Source: Candidatus Peregrinibacteria bacterium Greene0416_19 (GTDB lineage Bacteria > Patescibacteriota > Gracilibacteria > Peribacterales > Peribacteraceae). Taken from it: a stretch of DNA of 42,616 nt. A program made the position numbers and the translations under genes. The notes under the pieces were generated by a model. That model made no database searches, was not told the DNA's origin, and was given only the letters and a program-made list of their open reading frames with translations. Each line of letters starts with the position of its first letter. The first letter of the stretch is position 1. Shown piece after piece: positions 36,920-42,616 of the stretch. Location: contig VMEW01000015.1 of the NCBI GenBank assembly GCA_007375735.1, positions 1 through 42,616 of the forward strand. Reading direction: 5' to 3'.

Positions 36920-37612
36920 CTATAGGTGCTTGAAAATCTCCGGATGCTGCTTCTTTGCTCTCACTAGGATGCCACAAGCAGATTTCCTAATTGTATTTTT
37001 TACAAGCTGACATCGTTGTTCATCTTGAATTTTTTGTGCCAATGCGAAAAAGCACGCATCGAGATGAGCTGATACAGGAGAGATCCCGCTACAATCATTA
37101 AAGTTTTGTTCCCACGTTACTCGAGCGATAATGCACCAATCTTTCATGTTAGGGTCCGATAATTTACTTTCGCAATCTCTCCAAAAAAATTCCTCCTGTT
37201 TTCCATTGATCCTGCAGAGGAGTTTTTTGTCCTTGAGCAAGTAGCATTCAGGATCCGGTTTGATGGTGCTCTGGGTCTCAGCGATGCAATAGATTCCATA
37301 TTCGCTTGGCATTAGATATTCACAAACGGCGGGGTCACGACTCAGCTTTGCGTATTCGTAGAAGCATAGTGCTCGTTGCTCCGCAACAGTCGGGCTCGTT
37401 AATGTGTAGAGCCAGTGAATTTTTTTGCAGTGTGTAGGTGGCCTGCCTTTCTCAACAAGAATTTTTGCCACTTCCCATCCTGTCTTATGAACGTAATAAC
37501 CAAGAGAGGTCGCGGTAGTCCAGTATAGAGCCCCCGTCGCAATCACTGCGAGGGGGGCTGCAAACAAAGCGTAGAGAAACCGGCGAAGGAAAATGGAAAG
37601 ACGCATGCTCAC
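36920..37612 (-). CDS. Membrane-anchored Cys-containing protein, unknown function
   Basis: 230 aa from GTG 37612, or 228 from ATG 37606. One N-terminal membrane helix (LYALFAAPLAVIATGALYW), then a soluble, probably external part with about 13 Cys (HCKKIHW, LCFYEYAKL, VCEYLMPSEYGIYC, ECYLLKDKKLLC, DCESKL) suggesting disulphides. Repeated small motifs C.....KL and DP..C recall helical Cys-containing repeats. It overlaps the stop codon of the 1414-aa gene by GTGA, so the two are translationally coupled and probably act together. No family recognised. Confidence 0.75.
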   Translation of the reverse strand: MSMRLSIFLRRFLYALFAAPLAVIATGALYWTTATSLGYYVHKTGWEVAKILVEKGRPPTHCKKIHWLYTLTSPTVAEQRALCFYEYAKLSRDPAVCEYLMPSEYGIYCIAETQSTIKPDPECYLLKDKKLLCRINGKQEEFFWRDCESKLSDPNMKDWCIIARVTWEQNFNDCSGISPVSAHLDACFFALAQKIQDEQRCQLVKNTIRKSACGILVRAKKQHPEIFKHL

Positions 37613-40600
37613 CGATTAGTATTGCACACTTGGATTTCAATCTGTTCTTCATCTGTACCATCCTTGTAGTAGTTGAGCATGAGGGGAATCGCTTTGTGCC
37701 ATTTTTGTCCATTCTCTTCAACGGTCTCGATGCCAACCGTGAGTATTGCTTCGTATTTTCCTTTATATGCATCGAGTTTGTACTGAACGATTCCATCTCG
37801 TCCAAGCATCTTCTCCATGGACAGATGTCGCGAGATTTCAGTGCTGCATACTTCATTGTTGGCTTCATGGCCAAGAATATTCGAGAATACGGTTACTGGC
37901 AATCCATGCTCTGTGGAGATGCGACTGGTGAGAGGCGAACTTATCTGTATTGCGATGTCAGCGGTTGATGCGAGCCGATTGCTGCCAGCTACGAAGCTCC
38001 CTTCAATCGCCCATGACCGCTCTGCCAGGTCTTTAAAGGCCATCTTTGCCGTTGATCGTCCAGAGATTGGTGAGAAGTTCCCGGCAGGATCGAGAGCAAC
38101 AATTGCGCCAACTTTCTGTCCTGTTGTCTCAAGCAAGAATTTTGAGGCGTCATGCGTCACGAACGTCCCGTGGCTATGACTGGCAAAGTAAGTATCGACG
38201 GCAGATATCTCCAGCCGTTGCAACTGTTGACCAAGCCATTTTCCTACCTCGTCTGTCCATCGAGCATCACTGCCGAGGTTAAGTAGGCTTTTTGCTGCTT
38301 CTTGCCAATCCACAGCCACAACTTGATAGTGATATTTATTTGCCAATTGGGATAAGGACGCTAACAACTCCTTAATTCCGTTTGCGGATGGAGAACTATT
38401 CATTCCGTGAATGACCACCCAAGTGGGTACTGATGGCAGTATCTCTTTTTTGATGATCTGATTCTGATGATCAAGACCTCCAAATCCCATCATTTTTACC
38501 GGAAACCTCTTCCCATCCCTCTCCACCTGCCCCGCGACGAAGCTGAATGGCCCCTTCTTCAACTCGCCTTGAATCGAGAAGCTCAATCCTTCCTTTGCTA
38601 TCGCCGCTCCATTCGTCGAATGCTTTACGACAGAGAGCCTGTAGTGCCCCGGCGTGAGGAATTGATCGATGATGACGGGCTTTCCAACTTCACCAGTGGC
38701 CATATGCACAATGGTCCCGCTCGTATCCCTGATCACAACAGATGCAGGGAAACTCGCTTGTCCTCCTATCGTTACTTTTATTCCTTGGAGCATCACAGGG
38801 TCATTCCTTACTTCAAAGCCGTAGGTGTAGCTCATTCCTCTCTCGAAGCTCAGTCCCTGCGCCGGAAATGTTCCCTGCTGAAGCTCACCGAGGTGTACAT
38901 TCGCGGGGATGCCATTGCCATGGAGCATTTCCTGGCCTGCCCACGCCACCGCCTCGGGATACCGTTCCAGGAAGCTCTCGCTTGAACTCGCCTCTGCCAC
39001 CCTCCCACTCTCCTCCAACCTCGCCACCATCGCCCTCCCATCCGCCTCCCCGTTCGCAATTGCCATTAATTCCCCCATGTGCCGCTCCTTGAACGACGCC
39101 ATCTCAGGATCGTACGAGAATAGCAAATCAATGATTCTCTTCCGCGCTTCCTCATTCACCTGCGCCGGGTTGGCTGGCTGCACGACAGAGTAATCCCGCA
39201 GGATCCGGCTGTAGATCCCCATCATCTGCCCGAAGATGCCGCGGATGGCTGTCTTGTCGACGTCGCCGTAGACCTCCGGGGTATTGAGGATGCCGCGCCT
39301 TTCTCCTTCGAGCATTGCGCGGAAGCCCGGGGATTGCCGCCCGGAGATCCACTCGTACGCCTCGAAGAAGCGGTCGGAGAGAGCTTTTTCCATCTGTCCG
39401 TACGCCTCCTTCATCTGCCGATCCACCTCCGCCATCGCGTCGCGGCGCATCCCGTCCAGCATCGGGCGCGCGTTTCCGCCCCAGTTGCCCATCGTCGCGA
39501 TCTTCGCGTCGTACACGCGATGGTCATCTTCCTCCGTTCCCCCGAACAGATCCGGGGCGATCCGGTGGGCCAGGCTCAGCCGGGAAGCCTTGATGGATGT
39601 GCCGCACACTTCCATCAGTTCCGCGCGAAAACGATCACGCGCGCCGTCGGAGGGGAATGCCGAAGGCGACGGGGCCGGGAGGCGCTCCAGAACGAAGCGC
39701 AGCAGCTCGTCGTGGACGATCGTTCCCTCATCCACCGTCCGGGGTACGCCTGCCATCGTGGTCCACGGCTTGGCTCCGTCGCCGAACTTCGCTGTTCCCT
39801 GGTCCAGGCCCATGCCCAGACCGGTCATGGTATCGCGCGCAGTCAGGAAGATGGAGCCGAGCCCGGAGACGTTCAGCTTTCCGCCTTCGGCGCTGAGCGG
39901 GTAGGTCGCGAGAGGGGAGGAGCTCCCTTCGTTCCACACTTCCAGCACCCAGCCGGGCATCCCGTTCTCGTAGGTGAAGACCATGCCGTCGCCCGCGCGG
40001 TCGATCCCGTACCGGAAGGGCCCCCGGATCTCGCGGTCCGGAACGGTCGTCAGGGCTTCCACGAGGTGCGCATCGGCAAGCAGGCGCGTGAGCGAACCAT
40101 CGAGCCCCATCGCCTGGCGCTTCTGCGGATCGGTGACGCTGCGGTCAAGCTCAGCCAGGTGCGCAAGCGCCGAGAGCAGGGCGGCATGCTCCTTCGCCAT
40201 CTGCTCCACCGTCGCGATCATCTGCCGCCGCAATCCATCCACGAACGGCAGATCCCGCTCTTCATTAGCAAGCATCGCGAGTTCCTTCTCCAGTGCCGTT
40301 TTCCGCTCCGCCCGGCCCGTCTGGGCTGTCATCCACTGCGTCCGCCAGGCCTCGAGTCCCTGCGCATCGCCCGCGTTCAGCGCGCGCTTGAGGACGCTCA
40401 CTTCCAGGATGTTCCCGGGGATGGCCTGCTCCACCTCACCCTTCATGCCTTCTCCAATCTCCAACGGTTCGCCGGACCGGATGCTGTCGCCGCCGATGCC
40501 GTCCTCGCTGTACCGGAGCGGCAACGCCGCGCCGTCCACGTACAGCTGGATGCCGTCGCCGGGATGTCCGCTGTAACTGAAGGTGTAGGTATGTTCCTGG

Positions 40601-41853
40601 CGCATGTCGGCCCCGCTCATCGCGAAGCGGCGGAAGATGCGCCGCACGCTCCCGCCCGGTCCCTGCAGCCACAGGTCGATGACCCCCGCCCCCGGCCGCA
40701 GCGCCATGCCGTACGACTGGCGGTCGTCGGCTAAACGTCCCTTCTCGAAAAGCGTCAGGATGCTGTCGCTCCGGTATGCCGCCGGATCCTCCGTCACCTG
40801 TGCCCGCACAACGAAGGAGAACGGGGCCGTCGTCTCGAAGTCGATGTCCGCCCCGTGCGGCACCGTCACCCTGTCCGCCATCGTGCGGCGGACGAGCCCC
40901 CCGCCCCCGAGCAGCACCGTGGCGTCCGGCAGGGGATTGCCTTGCTCCGCACGGTCCATTCCCTCGAGTTCCGTCTCGATCTCCCCGACTCGGCGGCGGA
41001 TCTCCTCCCTCCGCAGGTCTTCGGCCGACGGCAAGGCCGTCTCCGCAGAGGGGGTGCTGGCGGTGACAGGTGATGCCACCGGCGCCGTCGCCTCCTGGAT
41101 CGCCGGGACCGCCGCAGGAGCCTGCACGCGGGCCTCCGCGATGTCCTTCAATGCCTCGGGGGTTACCTTCCCCGGCATCACCATGACGCCCCTGATCTGA
41201 CAGGGGATGAAGGCGTGCGGGCCGCCGAACCCATCTGCCGTCTGTGCCGGGGCCGGCGACCGGATCGACCGTTCCCCGAGCGCATCCTCCTGATGACGCA
41301 GGTCTTGCAGCTCGATGCCGTCGACGAAGACGCGCACCTCGCCCGCCCCGCCGCTCGCGCCGTTCGTCATCGCGTAGGTGTGCTCCGCGGTCAGATCAAT
41401 GCCCGTGAGCGCAAAACGCCGGTAGATCCGGTGACTATTGCCCTGCGCCCCCTGCATCCATACGTCCACAACGCCCGCCCCCGGCCGCAGAGCCATCCCC
41501 CAAGAGGCGCCGTTCTGGTCAAATGTTCCTTTCTCGATGAGCGTCACGGCCGATTCCGGATAGTTGGCGGGATCGTCCAGCACCTGCGCCCGGGCGATGA
41601 CGGTGAAAGGAGTATTCCAGTCGATCGCGGGCATCTGGCTGTCGGGGACCTCGATGACGTCGCCTGGATCGTCCCGCACGATGCCCTGGCCGTTCTCGGG
41701 CGTGAGGAAGTGCGCCTGAGCGGCGGTATCGAGCAGCGTCTGGCGCACCGCATCGTGGAGCGGCAGCAGGTCGCCGGCCGTGGAGAGGAGCTGCCGGTCT
41801 TCCAGACGCTCGACGGTCAGCTGCGGACGGAGTGAGGAACGGGAACGGTTCAT
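37609..41853 (-). CDS. Large exported protein: LEPR-XLL-like start, two LamG-like domains, C-terminal alpha/beta hydrolase
   Basis: 1414 aa. Residues 10-24 read LTVERLEDRQLLS, very like the LEPR-XLL N-terminal motif known mainly from planctomycete surface proteins. Two related LamG/concanavalin-like domains follow (about 55-220 and 315-480; shared pattern SWGMALRPGAGVVDVW / SYGMALRPGAGVIDLW and YRRFALTG / FRRFAMSG). The middle is helical (about 480-1010). A beta-rich segment (about 1020-1130) precedes the hydrolase: WVVIHGMNSSPSANG, VVAVDW, nucleophile motif SHSHG and VALDPAGNF, as in lipases/esterases. Probably a secreted or surface hydrolase. No Shine-Dalgarno. Coupled to the small Cys-containing membrane protein downstream. 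Confidence 0.82.
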   Translation of the reverse strand: MNRSRSSLRPQLTVERLEDRQLLSTAGDLLPLHDAVRQTLLDTAAQAHFLTPENGQGIVRDDPGDVIEVPDSQMPAIDWNTPFTVIARAQVLDDPANYPESAVTLIEKGTFDQNGASWGMALRPGAGVVDVWMQGAQGNSHRIYRRFALTGIDLTAEHTYAMTNGASGGAGEVRVFVDGIELQDLRHQEDALGERSIRSPAPAQTADGFGGPHAFIPCQIRGVMVMPGKVTPEALKDIAEARVQAPAAVPAIQEATAPVASPVTASTPSAETALPSAEDLRREEIRRRVGEIETELEGMDRAEQGNPLPDATVLLGGGGLVRRTMADRVTVPHGADIDFETTAPFSFVVRAQVTEDPAAYRSDSILTLFEKGRLADDRQSYGMALRPGAGVIDLWLQGPGGSVRRIFRRFAMSGADMRQEHTYTFSYSGHPGDGIQLYVDGAALPLRYSEDGIGGDSIRSGEPLEIGEGMKGEVEQAIPGNILEVSVLKRALNAGDAQGLEAWRTQWMTAQTGRAERKTALEKELAMLANEERDLPFVDGLRRQMIATVEQMAKEHAALLSALAHLAELDRSVTDPQKRQAMGLDGSLTRLLADAHLVEALTTVPDREIRGPFRYGIDRAGDGMVFTYENGMPGWVLEVWNEGSSSPLATYPLSAEGGKLNVSGLGSIFLTARDTMTGLGMGLDQGTAKFGDGAKPWTTMAGVPRTVDEGTIVHDELLRFVLERLPAPSPSAFPSDGARDRFRAELMEVCGTSIKASRLSLAHRIAPDLFGGTEEDDHRVYDAKIATMGNWGGNARPMLDGMRRDAMAEVDRQMKEAYGQMEKALSDRFFEAYEWISGRQSPGFRAMLEGERRGILNTPEVYGDVDKTAIRGIFGQMMGIYSRILRDYSVVQPANPAQVNEEARKRIIDLLFSYDPEMASFKERHMGELMAIANGEADGRAMVARLEESGRVAEASSSESFLERYPEAVAWAGQEMLHGNGIPANVHLGELQQGTFPAQGLSFERGMSYTYGFEVRNDPVMLQGIKVTIGGQASFPASVVIRDTSGTIVHMATGEVGKPVIIDQFLTPGHYRLSVVKHSTNGAAIAKEGLSFSIQGELKKGPFSFVAGQVERDGKRFPVKMMGFGGLDHQNQIIKKEILPSVPTWVVIHGMNSSPSANGIKELLASLSQLANKYHYQVVAVDWQEAAKSLLNLGSDARWTDEVGKWLGQQLQRLEISAVDTYFASHSHGTFVTHDASKFLLETTGQKVGAIVALDPAGNFSPISGRSTAKMAFKDLAERSWAIEGSFVAGSNRLASTADIAIQISSPLTSRISTEHGLPVTVFSNILGHEANNEVCSTEISRHLSMEKMLGRDGIVQYKLDAYKGKYEAILTVGIETVEENGQKWHKAIPLMLNYYKDGTDEEQIEIQVCNTNR

Positions 41854-42229
41854 GGAGGGAGGGGGAAGGAAACAGAATCGCGATCATTCCAGCGCCGCTC
41901 GCGCCTGAACGTGAGAGCTTCCCGCGCAACTCATGACCGTCGCTCGATGATCTGCTCTTCCGTACCGGAAACATGGCGTTCCATGCGCGTCTGGAACAGG
42001 CTGAGAGGCCGATGCGCACCCGCTCCGCATCATCGACGCGCATCTGATTGCCTCCGGCAGGGCTCCACTCGATTCATCGGTTGTCACATCGCGCCCGATG
42101 GAGCGGATGAATGATGATGCGAATCCATCTATCATCTATGCCGTCAATGGCCCTTTCGAAGGATCATCTTCGCATTGTGTTTCCCCCCCCATCTTTGACA
42201 AAATACCTACCGCTTCCCCATCTTCTCCC
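41854..42229. other. Divergent intergenic region
   Basis: About 375 bp between two divergent surface-protein genes. TTGACA at 42195-42200 could be a -35 for the rightward SLH gene, but the expected -10 position reads CCATCT. A tract of C8 lies at 42183-42190. No gene, repeat or terminator is convincing here. Confidence 0.4.
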
Positions 42230-42616
42230 ATGACGAACAAGCTTCTGCGCGTCACGAGTGCACTCACACTGCCGTTCATCGCCGGTATCGTCGTCGGCAC
42301 GGCCGTCACGTCCGGGGTCGGGGCCGCTATGAAGGGCTCTGGAATCTTCAAGGATATTCCACCGGGTGCGTACTACGATGATGCGGTCGGGCGATTGTAC
42401 GGCGCCGGCATCGTCCGCGGTACCGATGCGACGCACTTCGGTCCGGCGGAAACAATCAACCGGGCACAGATTGCGGTCATGCTGGACCGGTTGCGTCAGG
42501 AACTCCGGGGTGAATCGTCGGATGATATCCCCCCCCCGCCTCCCCCCCCGCCCCCCGCTCCTTCCGCCGAAGCCGTCAGTAGCGAGCGCCCCGTCCGCCC
42601 GGCCCGTTCCAAGAAG
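42230..42616 (+). CDS. SLH-domain surface protein, N-terminal part (partial, runs off right edge)
   Basis: 129 codons up to the window end with no stop. An N-terminal hydrophobic segment (SALTLPFIAGIVVGTAVTSGV) serves as signal or anchor, then one SLH module: FKDIPPGAYYDDAVGRLYGA followed by GIVRGTDATHFGPAETINRA and QIAVMLDRL. A Pro-rich linker of about nine Pro and a basic Ser/Pro/Arg stretch follow. Probably bound to the cell envelope. The rest is outside the window. Confidence 0.8.
   Translation, partial: MTNKLLRVTSALTLPFIAGIVVGTAVTSGVGAAMKGSGIFKDIPPGAYYDDAVGRLYGAGIVRGTDATHFGPAETINRAQIAVMLDRLRQELRGESSDDIPPPPPPPPPAPSAEAVSSERPVRPARSKK

Noticed and set aside
39334..40734. 466-codon plus-strand open frame opposite the 1414-aa gene
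   Set aside because: Arg/His/Pro-rich shadow frame; the minus strand encodes clear LamG and hydrolase domains.

Overview
The window looks like a chromosomal piece of a GC-rich bacterium of the Candidate Phyla Radiation, most likely of the Peribacteria/Peregrinibacteria type. This is inference from style: very large repetitive surface proteins, SLH-domain proteins, PilT, a TrmB-type regulator, almost no Shine-Dalgarno sequences, and many -10 boxes lying 6-11 nt before the start codon (leaderless mRNAs). TGA is used as a stop, so the code is standard. No plasmid or phage backbone and no IS transposase was recognised.

Left third (1-10040, minus strand): one giant repeat-rich fibre/adhesin gene running off the left edge, appearing in three reading frames joined at about 6085 and about 3190. 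It has an HTH-like N-terminus, a membrane segment, then IGIGT/LDVVGTISG repeats including near-identical 411-bp units. Two inteins (730-1941 and 4859-6001) sit in equivalent repeat modules. Where a homing endonuclease would be expected, each carries on the opposite strand a complete DUF433 antitoxin / DUF5615 PIN-like toxin pair, while the intein frame stays open across it. The pairs sit at two different points of the Hint fold, yet have the same codon register and a similar promoter. This is the most interesting part of the window.

Middle (10.1-28.4 kb): a small coiled-coil protein, PurB, a secreted coiled-coil repeat protein, a CDP-alcohol phosphatidyltransferase, an unknown protein, tRNA-Leu(GAG), MgtE, LigA, an SLH protein, a two-gene operon for large exported proteins (the second Cys-rich then Gly-rich), an HTTM-type membrane protein, a small chorismate-mutase-like protein and PilT. 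REPIN/MITE-like inverted repeats occur three times (20.0, 25.8, 27.3 kb).

Right third: an AT-rich island (about 30.1-34.95 kb) whose edges fall inside genes. A TrmB-like regulator fused to two membrane sensor domains is followed by a ureohydrolase/SET-domain pair and a histidine kinase carrying the same kind of sensor. On the minus strand a SpeD-like pyruvoyl decarboxylase, a deoxyhypusine-synthase-like protein and an EamA transporter form an apparent polyamine-related operon. Then come a 1414-aa exported protein (LEPR-XLL-like start, two LamG-like domains, C-terminal alpha/beta hydrolase) with a small membrane Cys-rich partner, and the start of another SLH protein at the right edge.
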